From Centroberyx gerrardi (taxonomy: Eukaryota > Chordata > Actinopteri > Beryciformes > Berycidae): a stretch of DNA of 64,000 nt. Positions 22,411-34,206 of this stretch are shown here, piece by piece. The stretch is from NCBI RefSeq assembly GCF_048128805.1, contig NC_135997.1, forward strand, positions 14,009,116-14,073,115. The letters run 5' to 3'. The number at the start of each line of letters is the position of its first letter. The first letter of the stretch is position 1. The position numbers and the translations under genes were made by a program. The notes under the pieces were generated by a model. It ran no database searches. It was not told the origin of the DNA and worked only from the letters and a program-made list of their open reading frames with translations.

Positions 22411-25400
22411 TTACTGCAAGTCATGTTGGGCCTGTGGAACATCTGGGTATCCTGGTGGAAGATCCTGGTGTGACTGGGGGAGACCGTGCTGGGCCAGGTC
22501 TTGATTTTGTCCTTCATGGTGTTCCTGGGTATTATCATGAGGGGCTTGGGGTGCAGGTTGGTGTTCTTGGGGTTCGGCGTGGTGGCCAGGAGGTAACTGG
22601 TTGTCGACTCCGTGCAACTCCGGAATAGCGTTTCCTTCAACTGGAACAAAGAAGTAGTTTTACTTCCTCAGAGGTCAACCAATAAACTGAAACAAGAAAA
22701 GTGAAATGGCGCAACTGACACTCACCGTGAACCTCCGGAGGGGGGTCTACTTTCTGTGTTTTCAGCCGTTCCATATGTTCTACTGCCTGCAAAAGAAAGA
22801 AAATGGACTGAGATTCGTATAGCATATTTTTACATTTGGTAAGAGCACACAATACTGTGAGTAATCAGATTAATGTGGTATCTTAATTAAAACATTTACA
22901 GTTTCCCCAGTAACCAGGGTTTACATGGATACTGAGATCCAGCCTACAACCATCACAATATCAGACAAAAAAATGCTGTTTTTTTTTTTTTATTATTTGT
23001 TCTCATTGAACTTGACCTGTAGAAAAAGTCAATCTAGAAATAACACCATTCAGAAATGGAAGTGATCACCTTATTCTGTGCAGATTTTTACGAATCCTTG
23101 TACAAATCATCCTTTGTACAGAAATTCAGCTCATTTTTTGCTTCATTATCAAAATGTTGAGCAGTTGATGAATGCATCAGATTAATGCTGGATATTATCA
23201 ATTATTCAGACTTGATTCCCAATGACAGTTTTATTATTATTCTAGACTTCTCTGAACATGATCGGCTCTTTTGACCAGCCAATTCTGGTCACTTTGAATT
23301 TAAGGTACCAGAGGTTGGCAGCATCCCGGACACCAAACACATTCCAACCAATTTTGTGATTGTCCTTTCATCAGGTGGACATAGTGCCAACAAATCAAAC
23401 TTTTCGTCTCACAAAGTAGCCAAGCCAAATGTAACAATACTGCCACTATTTACCACTAAAGTAACAAGTTAATTAATTCACTGGCTTGCATGTACATCGG
23501 CGGCGTCAGGTTTGGCTGTTAACACTTTGCTACATTCACTGTTATGGGTGGCGGCTACTGCAGCTTGCCAGCAAGCTTGACCAACCATAAGTCTGCAATT
23601 AGACGGTTCTAGAATGAGAAAGTGCCACTTCTTACCTGCTGCAGCTCCATTTTCTGTGCATTAAGCTGCTCCTGTTGTCTTTCCAGCTCCTCCCTCTGTT
23701 TCTGGAGGTCGAAAGCTTTCTGGTTGAGGTCGTGCTCTTGCTGGGCGAGGTGCTCCTCAAACTCCCTCATCTCCTCGTCTGTGTAGGCCTGGTTCTGCTC
23801 CAAGGTCTGAGGAACGCAGGACGGCAGTGAAACCCTTTATTACAATCATGCTTCTCTTTGCAAAATGTTTTAGGATTGAAGTACATTTGACTGTTGAACA
23901 TGTGACAAACAAAATAACGTAATCATGATCAAGTCAATGGCCATATAGTCTCACCTCCCAACTATCTGGCTCCAAGAATTCCTTTTTCTTTGTAGCGACC
24001 AGGAACTCGTCTAAGGAGACCAGCCTGTCTTTGTTGGAATCCACCTAGGAGGAAGACCAGAGCAAAGAGCTTTATGCAAGATCACTGATAAAAATATCCT
24101 TAAATTAAGTAACAGAATCAAGGCAGCTGATGACGCAGATTAATGCAATTAATGCAGTGCAATTTACCTCATTCATAACATGCTCTCTCATACGTAGCCT
24201 CTCCTCCTCCATCTCCACCATATCATCCTCTTCGTTGGTCGGGTCATAAATTTTCTCCAGCTGAAAATCACAGAAACCAACTGTCAGTACAAAGACCAGT
24301 CACTGTTATATAAGAATTTAGAAGCTGCCATGAATTTACCTCCTTGGTAAACAATGCCTCCAGCTCCTGTTCGTCAAAGAAGCCATCTCCATTGGTATCT
24401 GCATCATCAAGAAAATAAAATAAAAATAAAACACACACTGTTGTGGACAGATACGGCAGCACCTACTATGTATGATGATACAGATTATGTGGCTCTGGAT
24501 GAATGGACATCATTGCTCCAGTCTAAAGAGGAGGGATTACCGTGCAGATTGAAGAAGGTCTTGGGGTCAAAATCCTCGGGGTCCAAGCCATCGGCTTCCT
24601 CCCAAACCTCCTTGAGCTGATTCTGGCTGCCCTGCACACAAGCAAATTTTGACATTTTTAGTAGATGGGTAGGTACATAATAAAGTATACAAAATTGCGA
24701 GGAGACCTGAACCTCATTATGTAAGTAAGAAGGATATATTTGGTTTCCAACAAGTGGATTCATATCAAATCTGGACCACAAAATGCAGCATACTAACGGA
24801 AGAGTTCCTCTACCTATAGACCAGACGAAACACACGGTGTGTTATGATGTCTGCACCTAAATCAGACTTACTGGGTGGTTGACTTTAGGGTGGTCGGCAT
24901 GCTTCTTCCTCATCTCCTCATAGTGCTCCTCCTCTCTCTTTCTTTCGTCGTCGTCCAGCGTCTTCAGGTGTTCCCGTCTGTCATGCTCTTTCATCATCTC
25001 ATATTTCTTGAACTCCTCGTGTCTCTCTTTGTCGTAGTTCTCCAGATCATTAGTGGCCTTGATTGGAGGGGGGAAAAAAAGTCCTAATTATGCAGATGTT
25101 TTGAATTTACCTTAATTCAAATGCATAAGTAATGTGGCGGAATGTCATACTTCACTGTTAATATCATATGAGAAGTACAAGCATGTTCAAACTATTCCAC
25201 TTCTTTGTAGTAAAAGTACTGCGTCAAAGACATTTTGTGCTGATAATGAGAAGCAGGTCATGTGACACTCGTTTCTGTAATGACTAGCTGCAGCAGACAG
25301 TACTTAAGTACAACTCTGACACCAGAAACCGCCTTCATTTTCTTTCTGCTTGCTGCTGTTGTAAATTGTCAGCTGCCTACGAACCATTAAACTGCATCTC

Positions 25401-28400
25401 TTCTTCACTATGATTGGCGGCTCACAAAATAAAGCGGTCATAGTGTGTTTAACTTTTCTAAACTTAAAGTGCTCCACTCTGCACTCTACAAGTGCAGCGC
25501 TTTTTCCGGAGCGTCTGCTTTCCATCCGCCTCGCGGCCGCTCCCCGTTCACTTTAAAGTAAAAAAGGTGCTGGCAGTGGAATAGTGTGAGCATGCCCTTC
25601 ATCAAACGCTCTTTTATAGTGTTAAGTAGTGGTTGACACTTACCGATTTGATGAGCCGATCCAGGTCATCCACTTCAAATGTGTGTGGATTCATGTGGTT
25701 CAGGTACTCAAACTGTTTCAACAGAGCCTGGTGATCCACTGCAATGTCTGTTCAGAGGGTAATAATTTACATTAATATAAAGAAGAAAAAAAAATCGATT
25801 TTGGGGGGGAAAATCTATCTGTAATACAGCCAATTAGTGGTATGAATGTGACACTTTACTAGTAGCCTCCACTATGATGGAGCTGCTGTTGACTCATTTA
25901 CAAATATCCCCACATTACAAGCCAGGATAATTCTCAGGATTCTTCAGTTTGTTATGCATCTAGATATATGCATTATATAGATTGTTATAGATGCACACTA
26001 TACTCTAAACTATAACTAAATATTTATGCAGCAGAAAACAGCTAAAACCATACAACAATAACTACTACACTCTAGAGATACTAACAACCAGTTTGATATG
26101 GCTGGATTAGGGCCATTAGAGCTACAGCTACTGCAATATAAAGGCCTCATTGTTCAGTATTATTGTATACATGCACATCAATATGGAGGACCAAGTCCGC
26201 CATAGCAATAAATAAATAAATTAGTAACTGCACACAGAAAAGGGGAAATGAATGAATACAATTAATACATGTATAATAGTATCAGGGGTACGAGTAATGA
26301 CTCGGGACAAGCACATGATAGCTAGAGACTTGTCACGTCTGGCAAACAAAGCTGAAAGTAATGCCTCGCCTAATTATATGATTTATTGCGACGCAAAAAT
26401 CATATAATCATATAAGTAGGCGAGGCATATCTTATTAGCCAGTAACTACACGCAATAATTGCGTGTAGTTACTGGCTAATAAGTTGGTCAAGTCTACTGC
26501 CTCAATTGACCGCCGCTCTGGCAGTGGCTGAATCTTCACCAACAGTGCTAGTTTGATTAGTACTCCTGAATACTACAATACCATGCCCACTGACTCCCCT
26601 TTTTAGCATATGCTGAAGGGAACATATATCAAAATGTTAACAATAAATGACTAAATAAATATATGAATGAAAAATAAATACATTCCATTTGTATTTATGG
26701 ATAAAAGAAAAACCTCCCTCTTACTTATTGATTAATTTATTTATAGTTTTCTTGATTTATCAATTTATCTATTCTCTTATTTCCCCTTTTCTGTGTATTG
26801 ACCAATTTATTTATTGATATGGCAGACCTGGTCCTCTATACAATGAAAGGTAATAATGTACTATTTAGGTCCTCTGACTATAAATCTAAATTAAAAATAT
26901 GTAATGTACTACAATACAAAAATACTTATTAGATTAGAAGCACAGCATACCATTCCCTCCTTCAAGGTCTTGCTTGGCTTTAATCAGAGTCCGGAGTCGG
27001 TTTACCTCCTGCCTCTTAAGCTCGTCCAGTTTTGTTCTGACATGATGGCTGACAAAGTCCAGCTCTTTGGCCAGCTTGCCTTGCTGTATAATACATACAT
27101 GACAAAATGGTTATTTAACACTAGCAGTGTGACAGTACATGTACAAAAATTAAGTCCCTTCAGTACAACACCATTGGTTTGCAACATACTGTGAATTGAA
27201 CATTTACTGTACTATGGAACACACAGCTTAGTAGCCTGGACTGTGTAAGGCAACAAAATATCATGCGCACAGCATTACTACTCGTTGTCAAGGGTGTGTG
27301 GGAGAAAGTATTCAATTGTTCCATGCACATTTGTCTTTTATCTTCAAGTCCAAATGTAAGGCAAGATTACGAGGCAACGTTTTGTAGATTTGATAAGGTT
27401 GTAACAAGTCTGAGTATGTTGTGACTGTTTCGAATAGCATGACAGCATTTTGAATTCTGTGCTTTTTTCCTGTTTTACTTGGAGTCGAAATGTAGATGTT
27501 TGCTCTGCTGGCAAGGCTTAAAAGAACCACAAAATTACTTTTCTATGACTTTCCATAACTAAGTCAGAGCACTTCCATGGCCTAAAAAATGTCATTCTCT
27601 GATGGTTTGTTAATGTTGTTTTCCAGCTCAGAAATGTATAAGAAAAGTCTAATAGGGTAAACCATCTGGTTTCCACTACAGTGGGGCTTGCTGTGGAGAA
27701 AAACAACTGAACACCACAATCTAATGAAATGAATATGTGAAACAAGTTGTAAAATACATTCTAGTATATGCCTGTAAAGTGACCCATTTGTAAATTTTCC
27801 TGATATTCAATGACTTCCTCAGAGAATTTATCAAATTCCATGACAAGTAAAAACAATTGACTATCAATCAATTTACTAGCAGTTGTCTAGGAGCTGGTGG
27901 CAATTTCCCACCCTGCTGATAAGATTAAACAAAAGAAAATGTGATACCTTTATGTCTTCCATGTCTGTGTTATGGAGCTTCTCTCTGAAATGCTGATCTT
28001 TCTCTAGAAAATCGATGACTTCCCTGAGGTAGCGGTCATAGTGGAGTCCAGTGTCCTACAAATCAAACAATGTAGCTTAAACACTCTATCCAGTATAGCA
28101 CAACTTACACACATAAAGTAGTCCTACAATAATCATCATGCATTTATCACCATGTTGAGTGGACCTTCAAGCTTTCAGTATTTTTTTTTTCCCCCATTTA
28201 TATTTCTGTAAAAGAATTACAGGTCCACACTCATATACACATTTGTTTGCTGAAGCCATGCAGGGCTTCTTCAGTCAATGAGGAAGCCCTGCATAGTAAA
28301 CCGTTTGTCGACAAATGCGTGAATTAAATATGAGCTGTGATTCTTCTATTGACATAATTGGTCTACGCACCACAGACTATAATGGAGTGATGTGCATGGT

Positions 28401-29376
28401 ATTGCATTAATCTACTAATATTACTGTAACATAGTCTTTGTTATTTCTGCTGTGCCGAGTGGAAATTATAAGACTGACTATTATTATCATTATTGGCATC
28501 CATACTATTGGTTTGATGGACTCAAGACTGACCATTGTCTGCTTAAGTGACTTAACAGATCATTTTGCTTTCATGAGAAACAGGTCTGCTGACCATCATA
28601 ACAGATCCTCTATCCAGACTTCTGATGTAGAGATGCTAGGTTTCATCATAAATGTCTATAATCTACAAATTGCTAGGAGGGTAGCTGTTCTGTGGTTGAA
28701 GAGCGCTTACTTATTCCTCAACAGTGATAGGGTACTTTACTTTTAAAGCAAAAAAATCACCTCAAGGCAGAATTTACATGCCACTTGTATAATCCTAGTT
28801 CAGCCAATATGTACACATGAACAACTCCCTCCCCCAAGGTTGAAATCAGAGGCTCTAATCTGTGCACTCACAAAGCTACAACGCCTGGAAGCATTATGTT
28901 TGAGCATTTGCATCCAGTTGAGCTTAATTTAGCTGTAGTGCAATTGGGTATTACATAAAAATGTGCCCGTCTCTGTAAAACCTCCCTGGGTACCTGTAAC
29001 CAAAATCTCAGTTCACTGTCTATGAAGCAGCTGATGACATCAGTACAGCCTCAGCTCTGTTGGGAGAGATTTGCTTCCAGATTTGGGAGATATTTCACAA
29101 GTCAAGCCTGACCTGCCTAATATGGTCAGCAAGAAAAATAACATGAATTCTGTTTCAGGATGGATTTTCCATTTTTACTGTGCACATAGAGGTGAAAGGT
29201 AATGATGGGAGAAACCTACTCCTCTGTCTTCTTACCACACTAGCTGGAGGCTCTTCAGCTTTTGGCTCTGGCTCTTTGACCTTTGTCTTGTCCATACTGA
29301 TAGGCACTGCCTCTACACACAACAGCTGGATCAGAAGCACGAGCCAGCTGGTGAGGAGGGCCCGACTCCAGCACAT
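22411..29376 (-). CDS. nucb2: Nucleobindin-2 (nesfatin-1 precursor), complete coding region, 12 exons
   Basis: Minus-strand exons in coding order: 29376-29236, 28055-27948, 27083-26951, 25747-25644, 25057-24872, 24631-24541, 24398-24340, 24260-24168, 24044-23955, 23806-23636, 22786-22726, 22640-22411. All phases join, giving 488 residues (human about 420). Residues 1-23 form a hydrophobic signal peptide ending [14 protein letters not shown] begins nesfatin-1, which ends before the dibasic KR at 106-107, giving 82 residues as in mammals. Then come a basic helical region (about 163-218), EF-hand 1 (D255-E266, [12 protein letters not shown]), an acidic linker, EF-hand 2 (D307-E318, [12 protein letters not shown], Arg in place of the usual Gly), a leucine-zipper-like coiled coil (about 343-400), and a His/Gln/Pro-rich tail. 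The MDKTKV motif favours NUCB2 over NUCB1. The product is a Golgi/secreted Ca2+-binding protein and precursor of an appetite-regulating peptide. The ATG follows an acceptor, so a non-coding exon lies upstream. Paralogue a or b not decided. Confidence 0.93.
25178..25600. mobile_element. Probable TIR element in a nucb2 intron
   Basis: GCATGTTCAAACTATTCCAC near the left end pairs with the reverse complement of GTGGAATAGTGTGAGCATGC near the right end with two mismatches. The interior is partly GC-rich and open on the minus strand, but has no recognisable transposase. It lies between nucb2 exons 4 and 5. Confidence 0.55.
26361..26427. repeat. Inverted repeat, ATGCCTCGCCTA arms
   Basis: The arms (26,361-26,383 and 26,405-26,427) agree at 22 of 23 positions around an A/T-rich loop. 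It directly precedes the perfect palindrome. Confidence 0.85.
26431..26483. repeat. Perfect 25-bp-arm palindrome
   Basis: Bases 26,431-26,455 and 26,459-26,483 are exact reverse complements separated by TAA. Arm sequence includes GCCAGTAACTACACGCAA. Such a perfect long arm implies recent insertion, gene conversion or selection on the structure. Confidence 0.95.
28258..28294. repeat. Short hairpin in a nucb2 intron
   Basis: ATGCAGGGCTTCTTCA (28,258-28,273) pairs with 28,279-28,294 with one mismatch and a 5-nt loop. Probably a short fold-back repeat; a small RNA hairpin is possible but unsupported. Confidence 0.6.
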
Positions 29377-29385
29377 CTGGAAATA

Positions 29386-29995
29386 AGATTAATTAACGTT
29401 ACAACAGTTTATATATCGCCACTGTTGCTGTGAATCTACAGCTCCTTGTGTGGTTAGTTAAGCTATTATTAGGCTGTCTGCCCTGCCACTTCCATTTCCT
29501 ATTTAATACCCGGACACTGTTCTAGCTTGTATCAAAGGCTGTACGTTATTGGCTAGCTAATATCAAGAGGTGGCTAGCTGTGGGGTTAGTTACTAGCTTT
29601 AGCACTGCCACTGACAGATCATGATGATGAAGGAAAGAAACTGTTGCTGACCGTCCAAGCAGCGTTAACGTTACATGTCCGTGACACTAAACCTAACGTA
29701 AAAGCTTCACTACTGGCACCATGGATATGTCACTGTGTTACTCACTTTATTGTGAATCCCGAACCTCATTTGGTCTGCTTTCCCGTTGCCCTCTCAGCTG
29801 GTGTAATATATCGGTTAGCTAGTGTGAGCACGGTAGGTTGTCTACGTTGTGGGTTTTCCGTTACATTCATAAGACCCGCCTTCTTAACGTGCGTTTTAAT
29901 GTCGCAGTGGTCGCCCCCAGCTGTCCGTCAAAAACGGGTTAGCATGGTGCGTTGCGTTGAATCGTACGTGGCGAGATGACGACAGAGCAGGTGGG
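29386..29995 (-). promoter_or_regulatory. nucb2: Putative nucb2 promoter and non-coding first exon
   Basis: The nucb2 ATG directly follows an acceptor (TTTCCAG on the minus strand), so transcription must start upstream, at higher coordinates. This stretch has more CpG and GC than its flanks, especially about 29,640-29,990. The first-exon donor could not be fixed. The plus-strand open frame at 29,644-29,979 is likely a composition effect. Confidence 0.4.
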
Positions 29996-31093
29996 CGGTC
30001 CCATGCAAGCGGCTTCTATCCATAATGTGAGCAGGTGGCTGATAATGTCAGTCCCAGACCCCAATCCCCATTTCCATTAAACATTTTCTGTTCTCATAAT
30101 TAGCAGTTTGGATGAGTGAAGGATGATGCATGATATGTTGGCTCTGTTTTCATCAGATGAACACAGTTCTGATCACTGTTTTTCAGTAGAAATAAAAATA
30201 GGAAATGGGAAGCCAAGCAGTTTCTAAAGCTAAGTAAGTAATAGATTAAGTTGGGAAAAGTGTGGGATATGGAGACAACTAAGATTTGATTCATTATTTG
30301 GACAACCTTTGATTTATTGCCACTATCCCAAAATAAACAATGGCTATGTGAAGACTCCACATGTTCTTTGTATTCAGATTATCAGACACAGTAATGCTTG
30401 GATGCATCCTGTTATACAAAGTTCGTGTTCTCGTAGTGAATGTATCTTTCAGTAGAACCAAGAACCTAGAAGAGCCTGCCAGGAGTAATTAAGTAAAAGC
30501 AAACTACAATTTATTTACTTGTTAGGTGTGATGACCTTATGCAACAAACTGGCTTGGCACATGAAGGACAAGGCAGGAATGAATTAAGTAGGGCTGCTAG
30601 GCGAGGCCAGGGATTAGAAAATATGAGGGAAGCAGACCAAACAGTACCAACTAAAGCAGTACCAGCCTAAGGCAAGACCTGGTATTTTGATTCAGCACTC
30701 AGTGGACTGTTTACTTACTGAATAATGAGAAGATACTGTAGACATATCACAGAAATAAGCATATATACCAAAGTAGCAACTGAGACTGAACAGTGGAAGT
30801 AGGTTGCCATGGGTCTGTGGCCATATGCACCTGCTTCTTACTAAGGGAGATAGGGATTTGTGGTCTGAGCATATGTTAGGTAATAATGTCAGCTAAAATG
30901 AGCAGCCAGTGGCTTTGGCTGAAGAGAAAGGACACCTGTTGGGGGCCCAAAGCCTGCAATTCCATTACCATACCTTAGATATGTGCCTTAATTTGCATAA
31001 TGGTATATTTATGGTGGCAGAAGTGGGTTGTCATACACTGTGCACAGCTTTTTTTTTGCTTGGTTAAAGCTGCACTAGGCAGCAGCTATCATA

Positions 31094-31462
31094 TCAGCCT
31101 AAATCACAAAGTGGGGCTACAATAGAGAAGAGCGTCCCATCCTGCATAACTGAGATCCCGTAGATTTGCTCTATTTGCCCAAGTGAAATTCTGGTGTCAG
31201 ACGAATTGAAATTTAAGAGTCTGGGTGTCCCTGGCCGGCATGGAGGGTCACTCTTTATGCAGCCATCAAACATCATGAGTTCCTCCACTGCCATGCCAAA
31301 CCTGGCCCATATAACACTGAACATCTCCTCCTGTTCATTGATGGTGTATGGGATGTTGTATTTGAGGAGCAGAGGGAGCCAGGGCGGCCAGAGCAGCCCT
31401 GCTTTGTCATGCTTTGTCAGTTTCCATTTCCACTGCGCTGTTCTGGTCTGTAACTGGTTCAC
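31094..31462 (-). other. Unidentified open frame (122 codons), possible retroelement or pseudogene piece
   Basis: The minus strand is open for 122 codons (SVIWARFGMAVEELMMFDGC, then SLGQIEQIYGISVMQDG) while the plus strand is open across most of the same bases. It adjoins TTAAAGCTGCACTAGGCA at 31,063-31,080, a motif I associate with fish repeats. I do not recognise the protein and no splice structure is evident. Confidence 0.25.
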
Positions 31463-34070
31463 TGGTTCAAACCAAGATTCTCCAATCTGTTTCTTTTACC
31501 ATAGAGGAGTTTTTCTCAGAAATCTTACATGGAAGAGGTTTGAAAAACTGTAATAGCACAGGGAATAATTACATCAGATAATTTGTACTGGTAAATGTAG
31601 CCAAAAGATGCTCTTATACACAGTAAATCAAAAAATATGTTTTGTTAATGGTAGGGTTACTACTTTTTATATAGGTTTAGAGGGTAGACCTCTATGTAGT
31701 CTTATCAAAGGTGTCATTCTCTAACATTCTAGTGATAATCCCATTCAGATTTGTTCTATTCTATCTGTCCACCTGTTTCTAATGGATGATTAGGATAATG
31801 TGCACATCACAGCTGTCTTGTTGTAAATTATCTCGTTATTGATGAAGGAGAGGAAGTTATTGGATTGACTTACATGACCTGCAACACCTCCACTGTCTCT
31901 TCACTGCACTACCAGCAGTCCGCCACAACATGTCAGTGTCAGTATGCAGCTGCTCTCCAGTGATTAAAGCAAAATGTCTAGAACACTGCACAAAACACCA
32001 TACAGCTGTTTTTTATGTTTGTTTACGGTTTTGTAGATATTTTGATATTTTCATGACATCAATAAACATAATCTTTAGCCACACATAGAACTTTTATCAT
32101 GTGGAGTTTATAGAATAAGCAACGAGAAAGAAAAGGAATAGGATGGTATGTTTTCCAGGATACAGGAGTCATTTTTGAGATGTGCCTGCAAGATTTTGAG
32201 TCATGTTTTGCTGTTGTGTTTCTCTCTCTTCAGATCCTTGTCAGGCTTCACTGCACTTTCTGAAAAAAACTAAGGCGCAGGGTCTCTTCCTCAAAACCAC
32301 TGCTCTGTCTCACAGTTTTTGCCCAAGCCAGGAAGCAGGCAGTGTGTGATTAATGGGTGCAGGTCCACCTCTCACCCCCGGTCCTGCTCATTGGGCTCCT
32401 GGGGAGATCTCACACAGAACCTTGAGGCTGTAGTTACAGATGGTCAAAGCTTTCTGGAGACCTTGAGGAAATTACAATCTATCTGTGCAGTTCTCCACCA
32501 TGAGTCATCTGAATAATGTCAGCAGTTTTCTATTTAACTTATTGCTTTATATGGACACACACACACACGCACACACATCGGTCCCATGTCTTGGAGTTTG
32601 TGATATATTTGATCTGTTGTTTTCATCTTTTGTTTTTTATCTTTTGTTTATCTGTATTTGTGTCCTAGAGTCTCTGTGAAGCACTGTGCGATAAATGTGT
32701 TTATTTAAAGTATTTTATAAATAATCTGAATTGACTTGGCTATTTGTAAAAGTATAGCTCTGGTAGGACTTAACTGAGTCGCATGTGATACTATTGTCTA
32801 GTCCTTAATCTGGTCACAGGTCACACTAGAAGTACAGACACAGGACTTGTGGGTTCAAGGCTAGGCAGAGACTCACCTTGAGGAGAATTTTAACTTTTAA
32901 CATTGGTGTCATGTGTCGAGTCACATGGTGAGCCCCCATCTCTCCAGCAGAGGTTGCTGTTGTGGTGTGTAGACTGAGTTATTGCAGTCGTTCATATTCC
33001 TATAGAAATGCTGGATGTGGGGCCATGCTTTGAGTTAGCTCAATTGGTCAAATATGCTGGCTTTAATTGCCTGATTAAAGCCAACTGGAAATTGTGATCC
33101 TTGTTAGCATTGATGACACCCGCAACACCACTGGTTTATCTTTTTATTGAGCCAATTACACATGTAGAAAACTGTACCTCTTATTCATGCGTTTTATCTC
33201 TTATTCATGCGCTTTGTGTATGAAATATTCAGAAAGAATTCAAGAGAATAGATTAAAATGATGTATTCATATGAGGTGCCTCCGTGCTGCTGTAAGACTA
33301 TAAGCAGCTGCTTGGGCCAGCTCAGAGAGAAGCCATAAATGTATTGCTTTAGTGTCATAAAAACATTTGCTTGATACAGTAACTGAGCGTGTAACTGAGC
33401 ATGTAGAATAAAGAATCTGAATATAAAATGACTATTTAGTTTTGGCAGATATAGCACGACAATGAATCTGGTTTTCACCCAAAATGGTGGATTTATGATT
33501 TAATATAACATCCCTGCCCTGTAGGTGTCTGTGTAATAAAGTTCAATAAACTGGAAGGCAATTAATCATTGTCTTAGATCATAGCTAATGTGGGAAGTGA
33601 AAGCTAGAAGAGTGGAAAAGATCAGCACCTCTTTTTAATCAACAGCTATACCATGATGACTTCCCCCCTACAGTCTAGGAGAATAGTCTGTAAACACTCC
33701 CCTACATTTTCACAATAATTCAGGGCCTTTGAGCCATTTGGATACAGCATACACACTCATTTACATACTTGACCTCTCTGAGATTAAGGGATAATTTGAA
33801 AGAATGCGTTTCAACTAAGATGTTATTGATTTTCCATGTGGGCAGCTGCCAGGTAGATAGGACCCCGTGCCTCGAGAGTGAAATGCCTATCCTGCCGATA
33901 AATTGAAGGGCTGATAGTCAGAAGAGAATGAGAAAGAGTCCTTTATTACATTTTGTGCAGAGCCCCTTTAGTGAGCCGTGATTCAGCGGGAGGAGGCTCT
34001 CTGAGGAGGAGACAATAACATTGAGTCACCTTGCTGCATTGTGAGCCTCTGGCAGCCGAGAGGCAGGAAT

Positions 34071-34096
34071 CAGCAGCAGCTGCAGCAGCAGCAGCA
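34071..34096. repeat. CAG-rich trinucleotide patch
   Basis: Imperfect CAG/CTG repeat of about nine units. The poly-A and poly-S frames here are artefacts. Confidence 0.8.
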
Positions 34097-34168
34097 GAGA
34101 CCGTACTGCAGAGCTGCACCGGACTGCGTATCAACTGTGTGTGTATTTGTGTGTAAATGAGTATGTAT

Positions 34169-34170
<2 letters not shown>

Positions 34171-34204
<34 letters not shown>
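34171..34204. repeat. (GT)n microsatellite
   Basis: Pure GT tract of about 34 bases. Confidence 0.95.

Positions 34205-34206
<2 letters not shown>

Larger units (their letters stand above)
26186..26836. mobile_element. Fold-back element with nested palindromes in a nucb2 intron
   Basis: The outer inverted repeats start GAGGACCAAGTC on the left and, read on the other strand, GAGGACCAGGTC on the right. Similarity continues for about 60 bases through ACACAGAAAAGGGGAAAT. Inside lie a near-perfect 23-bp-arm inverted repeat (26,361-26,427) and a perfect 25-bp-arm palindrome (26,431-26,483). No protein-coding frame. It is in the intron between nucb2 exons 3 and 4. Confidence 0.8.

Noticed and set aside
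22392..22649. Alternative minus-strand frame (85 codons) over the nucb2 last exon
   Set aside because: Splice phase from the preceding nucb2 exon selects the other frame, which ends at the TAA at 22,411.
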